Shown piece by piece: positions 14,838 through 22,246 of a DNA stretch of 33,286 bases (position 1 is its first letter; every line of letters starts with the position of its first letter). The notes beneath the pieces were generated by a model. It had not been told where the DNA came from. It saw only the letters and a program-made list of their open reading frames with translations, and ran no database searches. A program made the translations under genes and the position numbers. The DNA is from Pseudonocardiales bacterium (GTDB lineage Bacteria > Actinomycetota > Actinomycetes > Mycobacteriales > Pseudonocardiaceae): contig QHBZ01000121.1 of assembly GCA_003244055.1 (NCBI GenBank), positions 1-33,286 of the forward strand, read 5' to 3'.

Positions 14838-15562
14838 GTGGCACCCAGGTCGAGCGGATCGCGGGGCAGCCGCAGCGTGTACCCGACACCGCGGATCGTG
14901 TGAATCAGCGGCGGGTTCTGCCGATCGATCTTGCGGCGCAGGTAGCTGATGTAGGACTCGACGATCCGGCTGTCACCGCCGAAGTCGTAGTTCCACACCC
15001 GGTCCAAGATCTGCGACTTGCTGACGACCTTTCCCGCGTTGACCATCAGGTAGCGCAGCAGGTTGAACTCGGTCGGCGACAGCGCCACGAGCGCGCCGGC
15101 GCGACGGACCTCGTGAGCCTCCTCGTCCAGTTCCAGATCGGCGTAGGTCACCATGGTGCCGTCCGGGTGGCCGTTGAGGGTTGGCTGGGTGCGACGCAGG
15201 ATCGCTCGTAGCCGCAGCACCAGCTCCTCGAGACTGAACGGTTTGGTCACGTAGTCGTCGCCGCCGGCGGTGAGGCCGGCGATCCGGTCGTCGACGCCAT
15301 CCCTGGCGGTCAGGAACAGCACCGGTAGTTGGCCGTGCGCCGCCCGGAGCTGGCGGGCCAGGGTGAACCCGTCGCAGTCCGGCAACATCACGTCCAGCAC
15401 GACGATGTCCGGCACGGCGTGCGCGACGGCGCTCAGCGCCCGGGCGCCGCTGTCGGCGGCGTGCACCTCGAAACCGGACAGCCGCAGCGAGGCGCACAGC
15501 AACGCCAAGATGTTCGGCTCGTCGTCGACGACGAGCACACTGGCACAACTCTGGTCGTCCAC
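14834..15562 (-). CDS. OmpR/PhoB-family response regulator (TrcR-like)
   Basis: The 242-residue protein has a standard receiver with acidic pair Asp13/Asp14 (VVDDEP), phospho-acceptor Asp57 (VVLDVMLPDCDGF) and Lys107 (DDYVTKPFS). The C-terminal winged helix reads LSPTEFNLLRYLMVNAGKVV, then SRIVESYISYLRRKID and TIRGVGYTLR, all typical of OmpR. It starts at a GTG 34 bases after the GT39 stop, so it is probably read from the same transcript, and it overlaps the kinase by four bases. Sequence style (SRIVESYISYLRRKI) is like mycobacterial TrcR. Targets may include the nearby propeller and glycosyltransferases. Confidence 0.94.
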   Translation of the reverse strand: MDDQSCASVLVVDDEPNILALLCASLRLSGFEVHAADSGARALSAVAHAVPDIVVLDVMLPDCDGFTLARQLRAAHGQLPVLFLTARDGVDDRIAGLTAGGDDYVTKPFSLEELVLRLRAILRRTQPTLNGHPDGTMVTYADLELDEEAHEVRRAGALVALSPTEFNLLRYLMVNAGKVVSKSQILDRVWNYDFGGDSRIVESYISYLRRKIDRQNPPLIHTIRGVGYTLRLPRDPLDLGAT

Positions 15563-15596
15563 GGTCGCCAGCTTTCCCCACCAGCCTGAGACGAAC

Positions 15597-17759
15597 CTAT
15601 GCCGGGGGTGAGGAGCGGTGAGGGATCACCGTGCAGTCGTAGAGAACCTCGCTATCATCGGGTGCGCCGTAAGAGGATGGGTTGACAACGGCGCAGTGCT
15701 GCTGCAGCCATCGGGCACGCAGCCCGGACATCGCGCTGGCACCGCCGGCGAAGCCGTGGCTGCCCGTACCACCGTCACTGGCACCACGGTGCGCGAAACC
15801 GCGACCGCTGACATCGTGGCCGTCGGCCAGGACGAACCGCAACTGGCCCTGCTGGACCCACTGGGCGAGCGTGGCCACGGTCGGCGCCGGATCCTGGCCA
15901 CTGAACCCGCCCATCCCGACGATCATGGCGTCGCTGTGGATGAGGTAGGTCTCGGTGGCCATCGCTCCACCTTCCACCGCCAGCGTGATCCGGTGGCCGC
16001 CGGAGTTGGCCTGAGCGTAGGCCAGGATCTTGCTCTGGTCAGCGGTCAGGTCCCCGCGGGTAGCGCCCGGCAATCGCGCAGCTAGGCCCTGATCCCCGGG
16101 CCGGACGGTCCGAGCCGCATTGATCCTGCTCCGGCCGAATCCGGAGCCGGGCGGGCCGGCCTGGGCCATCGCGCCGCCGCTGGCCGCGAACGCGGTGGCG
16201 GTGGACCACACGCCGGGGGCGAGCAGCAAGGCGACCAGGCTCAGCACCCCGGCCAGCCGGGACACCCCAGAGCTGCGCCCTGTTGAGGAGAGCCTGCCGG
16301 CCATCAGCAGCACCACCGCAACAATCCCGGCGCCCACGGCCGCGTAGCGCAGCCAGCCGTTCCACGAGGTGTCCCTCGAGACCAGCACCCAGGCCCAACC
16401 GGCCGTGAGCGTCACGGCTGCCGGCAGCAGCAACCACTGGTACCCGTCGGGCCGGCGGTACTGCCGCCACATCGCGGCCACCCCGGCGGCGGTCACCGCG
16501 GCGATGGCGGGGGCCATCTCCGTGGTGTAGTACGAATGGAAGCCTCCCTGGGCGACGCTGAGCACCAACCCCACCACCAATAACCAGCCACCCCACAGCA
16601 CCCAGCCCGCGCGGCGCGCCCGGTCTGCGGTCGGCTCCGGGATTCGCCCGGACCGGCGCCGCCGGATCCCCGTGACAGCCACTGCGACGAGCACCAACAG
16701 GCACAACGGCAGCAACCAGCTGATCTGGCCGCCCACCTGCTCGCCGAACAGGCGGGTGATGCCCGAGCGGCCGCCGAACCCACCCCCACTGTGGCCACCG
16801 CCGGGGAGACCGGGCATGCCCCGGCCGCCCGCCGAACCGGGGCCACTCACCAGCTCGCGGCCGACCTGGCGGCCCAGGATGCGGCCCAGACCGTTGTAGC
16901 CGATCACCAGGTTGAGCACCGAGCCATCGGTGCTGCCGCCGATGTAGGGCTTGGGTCCGGGCCAGAAGCTGACCAGCGCGACCCACCACATCGAGCTGGT
17001 CAACAGCACCACGCCGGCCCCGAGGACATCGAGAATCCGGCGGCGTAGCGGGGCTGGCGAGCCGGCCAGGTACGCCAGCGCGAACACCGGGACCACGATC
17101 CACGCCTGCAGCATTTTGGTGACGAAGCCCAGGCCGAGGAACATCGCTGCCAGCAGCAGCCAGCAAGTCGCGCGGCCGGGTTGGTCCGGCTGGTGTTCGA
17201 TCGGTCGGTGCACCGATCGGGTCAACGCATAAGCCGCGGCCACCAGCAGCAGCACCATCAGGGTGTCGGGGTTGGTGTCCCGGTTGATCGCCACGGTCAC
17301 CGGAGTGAGCGCGAAGATCAGCGCGGCGAGCAGCGCGACGTGTTCACCGGCCCAGTACCGCACCGTACGATGCAGCAGGAATACCGCTGCCACTCCTTCG
17401 AGGACCTGGGGTAGCAGCAGTGACCACCCGTGATAACCGAAGACCGCAACCGAGGCCACCATCGGCCACAAGGCCATCGGCGGTTTGTCCACAGTCACCA
17501 CACCGAGTGGGTCGAAAGAGCCGAACACGAAGTTGGTCAGGCTCGCCGACATCGACTTCACCGCGGCGGAATAATACGGATTCCCCCACCCGGCAGCGTC
17601 CATTCCCCACGCATACAACACCACCGCCACTGCGCAGATCACGCCCAACACCATCGGCGGCCGAACCGCATTGCGCGGGCTCAGCGTGGCAAAACCTGGC
17701 TTGATAACCCCGGCCGGCCCGCGTGATGCGGTTGCGGCCGGCGGTGTCTCGACGCTCAT
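15597..17759 (-). CDS. GT39/ArnT-like membrane glycosyltransferase
   Basis: This 720-residue, many-spanning protein would transfer a sugar from a polyprenyl-phosphate carrier to an acceptor on the outer face of the membrane. The first loop carries AWGMDAAGWGNPYYSAAVKS and DPLGVVTVDKPPMALWP, the region that holds the catalytic acidic residue in PMT/ArnT proteins; about 11-12 hydrophobic spans follow. A Gly-rich loop (GGHSGGGFGGRSG and neighbours, about residues 310-330) interrupts the middle, and the last 160 residues are soluble and probably external. The ATG overlaps the stop of the GT2 gene (ATGA). The frame is open 332 codons further upstream, but that part lies over the GT2-GtrA gene and is only a shadow. 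The carrier-linked sugar is presumably made by the GT2 partner. Confidence 0.9.
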   Translation of the reverse strand: MSVETPPAATASRGPAGVIKPGFATLSPRNAVRPPMVLGVICAVAVVLYAWGMDAAGWGNPYYSAAVKSMSASLTNFVFGSFDPLGVVTVDKPPMALWPMVASVAVFGYHGWSLLLPQVLEGVAAVFLLHRTVRYWAGEHVALLAALIFALTPVTVAINRDTNPDTLMVLLLVAAAYALTRSVHRPIEHQPDQPGRATCWLLLAAMFLGLGFVTKMLQAWIVVPVFALAYLAGSPAPLRRRILDVLGAGVVLLTSSMWWVALVSFWPGPKPYIGGSTDGSVLNLVIGYNGLGRILGRQVGRELVSGPGSAGGRGMPGLPGGGHSGGGFGGRSGITRLFGEQVGGQISWLLPLCLLVLVAVAVTGIRRRRSGRIPEPTADRARRAGWVLWGGWLLVVGLVLSVAQGGFHSYYTTEMAPAIAAVTAAGVAAMWRQYRRPDGYQWLLLPAAVTLTAGWAWVLVSRDTSWNGWLRYAAVGAGIVAVVLLMAGRLSSTGRSSGVSRLAGVLSLVALLLAPGVWSTATAFAASGGAMAQAGPPGSGFGRSRINAARTVRPGDQGLAARLPGATRGDLTADQSKILAYAQANSGGHRITLAVEGGAMATETYLIHSDAMIVGMGGFSGQDPAPTVATLAQWVQQGQLRFVLADGHDVSGRGFAHRGASDGGTGSHGFAGGASAMSGLRARWLQQHCAVVNPSSYGAPDDSEVLYDCTVIPHRSSPPA

Positions 17760-18994
17760 GCCGGGAACACCCATTTGCGCAGCAACAGGAAGCGGGCGGC
17801 GGTGCCTACGACTGAGGCCGCCAATATGACAGCGACCTCGAGCCACCGCGACGGGCTGGTGACCAGTGCTCCCAATACCAGCAGCGCCCCCGAGGTGAGC
17901 GCGTAGTACATCGCAAAGACGATCAGGCCCTGCAAGTGGACCCGCTGCCGGGATACAACAGCGCCGGCGAAGGTCAGCCGCCGGTTGGCCTCGGTGTTGA
18001 GGAAGTTCACCAGCACCAGTGCGATCAGGTTCGCCACCAGCGGCGGTGACCACGAGCGAAACAGCGCATACAGCGCGGCGGTTGCCGCGGTAGAGGCCAG
18101 ACCGATCAACCCGAAGCTCACCAGCTGCCAGAACAACCCACCCGCCCTCGCGGCGAGCACCGCATCGGGATGCGCGGAGCACGGCGCCGGCCGTCGCGGC
18201 AGGTTCGCCACCCGCGCCGCGCCGCTGACCTTGGCCCGAGCCACCCGCACCAGCCCGCGAACGTCCCCCACAGCGGTTGACAGTATCTGGACCCGACTGT
18301 CGTCGTCTTCGACCCAGTCCACGGGCACCTCGTGCACCCGCAACCCGTTGTGTTCGGCCAGGAGCAGCAGCTCGGTGTCGAAGAACCAACCGTCGTCCTG
18401 CACGTGTGCCAGCAACGGACGGATGACGTCGGTCCGGGCCGCTTTGAACCCACACTGGGCGTCGGAGAACCGGGCGCCGTGGGTGAGCCGGATCAGCGCG
18501 TTGTAGCACCGGGAGATCGTTTCCCGGCGCGGGCTGCGCACGGTCCGGGCACCGGGGGCCAGCCGGGAACCGATCGCGATGTCGGAGTGGCCGTTGACCA
18601 GCGGAACGACCAACGGCAACAGCGCGTCCAAGCTGGTGGACAGGTCGACATCCATGTAGACCACGACGTCGGCATCGCTGTATGTCCACGCGGTGCGCAG
18701 CGCGTGGCCCCGGCCCTTGCGGTCGAGATGCAGCACCCGCACCTGGTCGTCGCACGCGGCGAGCTCAGTCGCCACCCGCAGCACCCCGTCAGTGCTGGCG
18801 TTGTCCACGACAGTGATGGTCCACTCGAACGGGAACTGATCAGCCAGATAGGATCGCAACGCCTGCAGGCAACCGGGCAGCGCGCGTTCCTCGTTGTGCA
18901 CCGGTACCACCACGTCGACCGTGGCGGTCCGTCCCACCGACCACCGCTTCATCCCGGCGTCGGGCGCAACCTCACGTTCCCTCGCCACCGTCAC
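17756..18994 (-). CDS. Polyprenyl-phosphate glycosyltransferase fused to a GtrA-like domain
   Basis: The protein of about 412 residues has a GT2 (DPM1-like) domain followed by a four-helix GtrA domain. The GT2 part shows VDVVVPVHNEE near the start and DVVVYMDVDLSTSLDALLPL with the DxD-type nucleotide/metal site. The GtrA part has LVSFGLIGLASTAATAALYA and ANLIALVLVNFLNTEANRRLTF. It should load a sugar onto polyprenyl phosphate for use by the GT39 enzyme encoded next. The start is uncertain: the GTG at 18994 has a GGAGG site about ten bases upstream; ATGs at 19030 and 18952 are alternatives. It is the first gene of the minus-strand envelope operon. Confidence 0.88.
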   Translation of the reverse strand: MTVAREREVAPDAGMKRWSVGRTATVDVVVPVHNEERALPGCLQALRSYLADQFPFEWTITVVDNASTDGVLRVATELAACDDQVRVLHLDRKGRGHALRTAWTYSDADVVVYMDVDLSTSLDALLPLVVPLVNGHSDIAIGSRLAPGARTVRSPRRETISRCYNALIRLTHGARFSDAQCGFKAARTDVIRPLLAHVQDDGWFFDTELLLLAEHNGLRVHEVPVDWVEDDDSRVQILSTAVGDVRGLVRVARAKVSGAARVANLPRRPAPCSAHPDAVLAARAGGLFWQLVSFGLIGLASTAATAALYALFRSWSPPLVANLIALVLVNFLNTEANRRLTFAGAVVSRQRVHLQGLIVFAMYYALTSGALLVLGALVTSPSRWLEVAVILAASVVGTAARFLLLRKWVFPA

Positions 18995-19125
18995 CAACCC
19001 CACCCCTCCAGAGCCGTCCGGTGAACCCATGCGTCCAGTTATGGCCCGGTGATGTGCGAGCAGCCTGCACGCAGCGTCAGAGTTCGCTGTGAGCACGTGG
19101 TGGCGCCGAGGCGGCGAATCCGCAG

Positions 19126-19131
19126 TACGGT
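19126..19131 (+). promoter_or_regulatory. -10 element (TACGGT) of a leaderless promoter
   Basis: TACGGT lies six bases before the GTG at 19138, with no ribosome site between. The same hexamer at the same distance is found before the GTG at 22247. Confidence 0.5.
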
Positions 19132-19137
19132 TGGCCC

Positions 19138-19509
19138 GTGGCCGACGACGGGCGGAGCCGAATCCTCAAGCGGGTGGCCGCGGTGGTCGTGTCCGCCGCC
19201 GCGGCGCTGCATTTCGTGTACCTGGCGACCCATTGGAACGATCGCGTGATGGCCCTGGTCTACGGCCTGATCGGCGCCGTCCAGGCCGGGCTGGCCGGCG
19301 CGCTCGGTCTGGGTCGGCCCAATGCGGCGAAGATCGCCCTCGGGGTCAACGCCGGCCTGTTCGCCCTGTTCTTCGCCGCCCGGGTAGCGGGGCCTCCGGT
19401 GGGTATCAAGCCGGAGGTGGTCGGCTCTCTCACGGTCCTCAGGAAGTCACTGGAGGCGTTGTCCGTGATCCTGCTCGCCCTATCCCTGCGGCGGTCGAAG
19501 GTCCGGTGA
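19138..19509 (+). CDS. Small four-helix membrane protein, unknown function
   Basis: The 123-residue protein has four hydrophobic segments (about 14-31, 38-60, 66-84 and 106-118), short loops and basic ends. I do not recognise a family. It begins at a GTG preceded by a leaderless -10, is divergent from the GT2-GtrA gene with 143 bp between the chosen starts, and overlaps the methyltransferase start by four bases (GTGA), so the two genes are co-translated. Nothing in the sequence assigns a biochemical role. Confidence 0.75.
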   Translation: MADDGRSRILKRVAAVVVSAAAALHFVYLATHWNDRVMALVYGLIGAVQAGLAGALGLGRPNAAKIALGVNAGLFALFFAARVAGPPVGIKPEVVGSLTVLRKSLEALSVILLALSLRRSKVR

Positions 19510-20276
19510 GTTTCGACGTCAGCGCAGCCGCCTATGCCCGGTTCATGGGTCAGTACTCCGAGCAGTTGGCGGCGCAGTTCGCGGAGCTGACCGGCGCCCG
19601 TCGGGGCCAACGGGCGCTCGACGTCGGCTGCGGACCCGGCGCGCTAACCGCGAAGCTGGTCGAACGACTGGGCTCGGATGCCGTCTCGGCGGTCGACCCC
19701 TCGGAATCTTTCGTCGCGGCGATCCGCGCACGGTTTCCTCAGGTTGACGTCCGGTCAGCTGTTGCCGAACAGCTCCCGTTTCGGGACGAAAGCTTCGACC
19801 TCGTGCATGCCCAACTGGTCGTGCCTTTCATGACCGATGCCGTGGCGGGGCTGTCTGAAATGGCGCGGGTCACCCGAGCTGCGGGCCTGGTTGCGGCCTG
19901 TGTGTGGGATCACGCCGGCGGCAAGAGCCCACTCGCCGCGCTATGGCGGGCCGTACGTGACCTTGATCCGGATGTGCAGGATGAGGCGAGGTCTGCCGGT
20001 GCCCGGGAAGGCCACCTGGTCGAGCTGTTCGACGCAGCCGGGCTGCACCACATCGAGGCCACGACGCTGACGGTTCGGGTCGGCTTCGCCACCTTCGCCG
20101 ACTGGTGGGAGCCCTTCACCCTCGGCGTGGGACCGGCGGGTGCCCACGTCGCAAAGCTGGATGAGCGGCAGCGCGATCACCTTCGGGTCCGATGCGAGCA
20201 GCTGCTGCCCCCCGTGTCGTTCGAGATCCACGCTTCGGCCTGGTGCGCGCTAGGCCGTGCGGGTACGCCGCACTGA
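19506..20276 (+). CDS. Class I SAM-dependent methyltransferase (UbiE/type 11-like)
   Basis: The 256-residue protein has the SAM-binding motif I as LDVGCGPGALTAKLVERLG (about 38-56), an acidic residue after the second strand (VSAVDPSESF), and motif SFDLVHAQLVVPFM leading to the post-motif region. This is the Methyltransf_11 fold. The last third (VGFATFADWWEPFTLGVGP) is the substrate side and resembles small-molecule or quinone methyltransferases. The GTG start overlaps the stop of the small membrane protein gene. Substrate is unknown. A very long stem-loop follows the stop. Confidence 0.9.
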   Translation: MSFDVSAAAYARFMGQYSEQLAAQFAELTGARRGQRALDVGCGPGALTAKLVERLGSDAVSAVDPSESFVAAIRARFPQVDVRSAVAEQLPFRDESFDLVHAQLVVPFMTDAVAGLSEMARVTRAAGLVAACVWDHAGGKSPLAALWRAVRDLDPDVQDEARSAGAREGHLVELFDAAGLHHIEATTLTVRVGFATFADWWEPFTLGVGPAGAHVAKLDERQRDHLRVRCEQLLPPVSFEIHASAWCALGRAGTPH

Positions 20277-20282
20277 ACAGTG

Positions 20283-20345
20283 CGCATTCAGCGGCTCAGC
20301 GGGGTTATCGGCCCCCTTTTTGCCCCGCTGAGCCCGCTCAATGCG
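20283..20345. terminator. Long perfect stem-loop, bidirectional terminator
   Basis: The left arm 20283-20304 pairs with 20323-20345 around an 18-base loop. The core GGCTCAGCGGGG/CCCCGCTGAGCC is perfect, and AGC/GCT and CGCATT/AATGCG extend it with only a C-C mismatch and one bulge, giving about 21 pairs. It sits between convergent genes and its right arm contains the stop codon of the NmrA-like gene (20338-20340). A CTTTTT run lies in the loop. It should terminate transcription from both sides. Confidence 0.75.
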
Positions 20346-21147
20346 GATGGGTTCGCTTACTCGGGCGCCGACCGGTGTAGTCGCGGATGGCGTCGTCGTA
20401 GGGCAACGTGCCCGCGGCCAGTTGCTCACCGAGGTACTGCTCGAATCCGATGGTGCCGATTGCCCGCCCGGGCGCCAGGTGTCCTCCAGCGTGGTAGGCA
20501 CGACAGACGCGGCCAGGCAACGGCACAGACAGGATCGGGCGGCGCATTCCTACCGCATCGAGGTAGCTGCCCGCCAGGTCCTCGACGGTGCGCACCTCGG
20601 GGCCGGCCAGGTCGGGAACGCGCCCGCCGGGTTTGCCGAGGGCGAGCGAGGACAGTGCAGCGCCCACCTCGCGCACGTCGACCGGTTGGTAGCTCCAGCC
20701 AGCCGGTACCATCATCACGGGCGGCTTCGCCAGCAGGCGCAACATGGCCGCGATGAGGTCGTGGAACTGGGTGCTGCGCAGCACCGTCGCGGGCAGCCCG
20801 GATTCGCAGATCAGCCGCTCGTCGGCAAGCTTTCGCCGGTAGTAGCCCAACGGCACCCGATCGACCCCGACGATCGAGATGTAGACCAGATGCGGGCTGC
20901 CCGCCCGGAGCGCGGCCTGGACCACGCGCTGCGCCGGGTCGACACAGTGCACGATCGTGTCCACGCCCGCGACCGCCTCGGCGAGCCCTTCGCCGGTGCG
21001 GACGTCGCCGGTGACGTGCTGCGCGGGACCCGTCCGGCGGCGGCCGCGACTGAGCACCCGCACCTGCCGTCCGGCGTCAAGCAGGTGCGCGACGACGACC
21101 CGGCCGACCGTGCCGGTGCCGCCAGTGACCAGGATCAGGTTCGCCAT
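20338..21147 (-). CDS. NmrA-like/atypical SDR NAD(P)-binding protein
   Basis: The 269-residue protein begins with a Rossmann fold: MANLILVTGGTGTVGRVVV has the GxxGxxG dinucleotide motif, followed by VRVLSRGRRR, whose arginines favour NADP. HLVYISIVGVDRVPLGYYRRK (about 86-106) has the Tyr/Lys region of the NmrA group. It resembles the many actinobacterial NAD(P)H-binding proteins annotated as NmrA family or SDR a5; an oxidoreductase or a redox-sensing role are both possible. The ATG has a GGAAGG site nine bases upstream. The 63-bp palindromic element lies in its upstream region. Confidence 0.87.
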   Translation of the reverse strand: MANLILVTGGTGTVGRVVVAHLLDAGRQVRVLSRGRRRTGPAQHVTGDVRTGEGLAEAVAGVDTIVHCVDPAQRVVQAALRAGSPHLVYISIVGVDRVPLGYYRRKLADERLICESGLPATVLRSTQFHDLIAAMLRLLAKPPVMMVPAGWSYQPVDVREVGAALSSLALGKPGGRVPDLAGPEVRTVEDLAGSYLDAVGMRRPILSVPLPGRVCRAYHAGGHLAPGRAIGTIGFEQYLGEQLAAGTLPYDDAIRDYTGRRPSKRTHPH

Positions 21148-21184
21148 GACTGGTGCCTTCCACGTGGCATTCGCAGGTCACCTG

Positions 21185-21247
21185 TGATCACCGATTATGT
21201 GCGTCCAACGACAAGATCTGTCGCTCACGGCACACAAACCGTGATCA
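21185..21247. repeat. 63-bp palindromic (REP/MITE-like) element
   Basis: The element has TGATCAC at its left end and GTGATCA at its right. Further in, TTATGTGC (21195-21202) nearly matches the complement GCACACAA (21230-21237), and the centre CGACA-AGATC-TGTCG (21209-21223) is again palindromic. Nearly the whole element could fold as one cruciform or hairpin. Its base composition is less GC-rich than its surroundings. Only one copy was found in this window. It lies between two minus-strand genes. Confidence 0.6.
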
Positions 21248-21296
21248 GCGGAGCCCTGCCACATCACGGCTTTGGGCGGCCACCAAGAAGCGCTCA

Positions 21297-22004
21297 TCAA
21301 CCGTCGAGGACGTAGCCGGCGCCGCGCACGGTGCGGATCCGGTCGGCGCCCAGCTTGCGGCGAAGGTACCCGACGTAGACCTCTACGATGTTGGAGGACT
21401 TCGGCGCGCCCCAGACCTCGGTGGTGAGCCGGTCCTGCGACACCGGCTGGCCTGGCCGGCTGGCCAACGCGATCAACAGGGCATATTCGGTCGGCGACAG
21501 CGTCACCAGCCGGCCGGCGACGCTGACCAGTCCGAGGGTGGTGTCGACGGTGACCACTCCCGCGCGCAGCACGGTCCGGTCCACCGGCATCCGATCGGAG
21601 ACCCGCAGCCGCAGCCGGCTGACTAGCTCCTCCACCGGGAAGGGCGTGGTCAGGTAGTCGTCCAAGGTGCCCCGCAGCAGCGATACCGTCTGTTCCCGTT
21701 GCTCGCGCGACGTCAGCGCGATCACCGGCAGCTGTGGAGCCACCCTGCGCAGCTCGTCGAGGAAGTTCCGGGGATCCGAGCCGGCCAGCGCGACGTCGAG
21801 CACGATCGCCGCAAGGGTATGTGCGCGCGCCGCGTCCAGTACCTCCGGGACGGTGTCGAGGATCCGGGTCTCGAATCCGGTGGCCCGCAACGCCTGAAGA
21901 ACCCGGCTCGTTGTCTGCCGCAAGGGCACCATGAGAAGAACCGGGTGCCGCAGGCTGGCAGCGGGTCCAGGTGGTGAAAAAGTTGACCGCTGATCGGGCT
22001 GCAT
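21297..22004 (-). CDS. OmpR-family response regulator with degenerate receiver
   Basis: The protein of about 235 residues ends in a normal OmpR winged helix (LSPTEYALLIALASRPGQPV, then SNIVEVYVGYLRRKLG and RTVRGAGYVLDG). The receiver keeps the phospho-acceptor Asp70 (AIVLDVAL) but lacks the acidic pair: the place of VVDDEP reads LLMVPLRQ. The conserved Lys of T-K-P-F is Thr120 (YLTTPF). Such receivers usually cannot be phosphorylated in the ordinary way. No kinase gene is adjacent. The start is uncertain; the ATG at 22004 is the last one before the receiver. It is divergent from the flavocytochrome gene. Confidence 0.88.
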   Translation of the reverse strand: MQPDQRSTFSPPGPAASLRHPVLLMVPLRQTTSRVLQALRATGFETRILDTVPEVLDAARAHTLAAIVLDVALAGSDPRNFLDELRRVAPQLPVIALTSREQREQTVSLLRGTLDDYLTTPFPVEELVSRLRLRVSDRMPVDRTVLRAGVVTVDTTLGLVSVAGRLVTLSPTEYALLIALASRPGQPVSQDRLTTEVWGAPKSSNIVEVYVGYLRRKLGADRIRTVRGAGYVLDG

Positions 22005-22233
22005 CGGCGGCAAGGCTTCCGCGCCGTGCGGCGTTGGGCAATCGATGAGCGGCAAGATTACCCGACTGGCCCATCGTGTTACCGAAAGCTGTTGAGACCG
22101 TGGCCCGGTGTTCGGCCTAATGCTTTGCTCCATTCGGCGTAACGGGCGGGCGCTCGTCGCGTCTCACGGCCGTGTGGGCGACCTCGAGCCGGTAACACTC
22201 TCAGGTTGCACCGGCTAGATACCTACTTCTCCA

Positions 22234-22239
22234 TACGGT
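22234..22239 (+). promoter_or_regulatory. -10 element (TACGGT) of a leaderless promoter
   Basis: TACGGT ends seven bases before the GTG at 22247, with no ribosome site. It is the same hexamer and nearly the same distance as in front of the membrane protein at 19138. Confidence 0.5.
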
Positions 22240-22246
22240 TCGTGCC

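Noticed and set aside
17760-18755. The open frame of the GT39 gene extended upstream for 332 more codons
   Set aside because: It lies in another frame over the well-supported GT2-GtrA gene and reads as Arg/Gly/Ala-rich shadow sequence. The ATG at 17759 gives the normal GT39 N-terminus and the four-base overlap.
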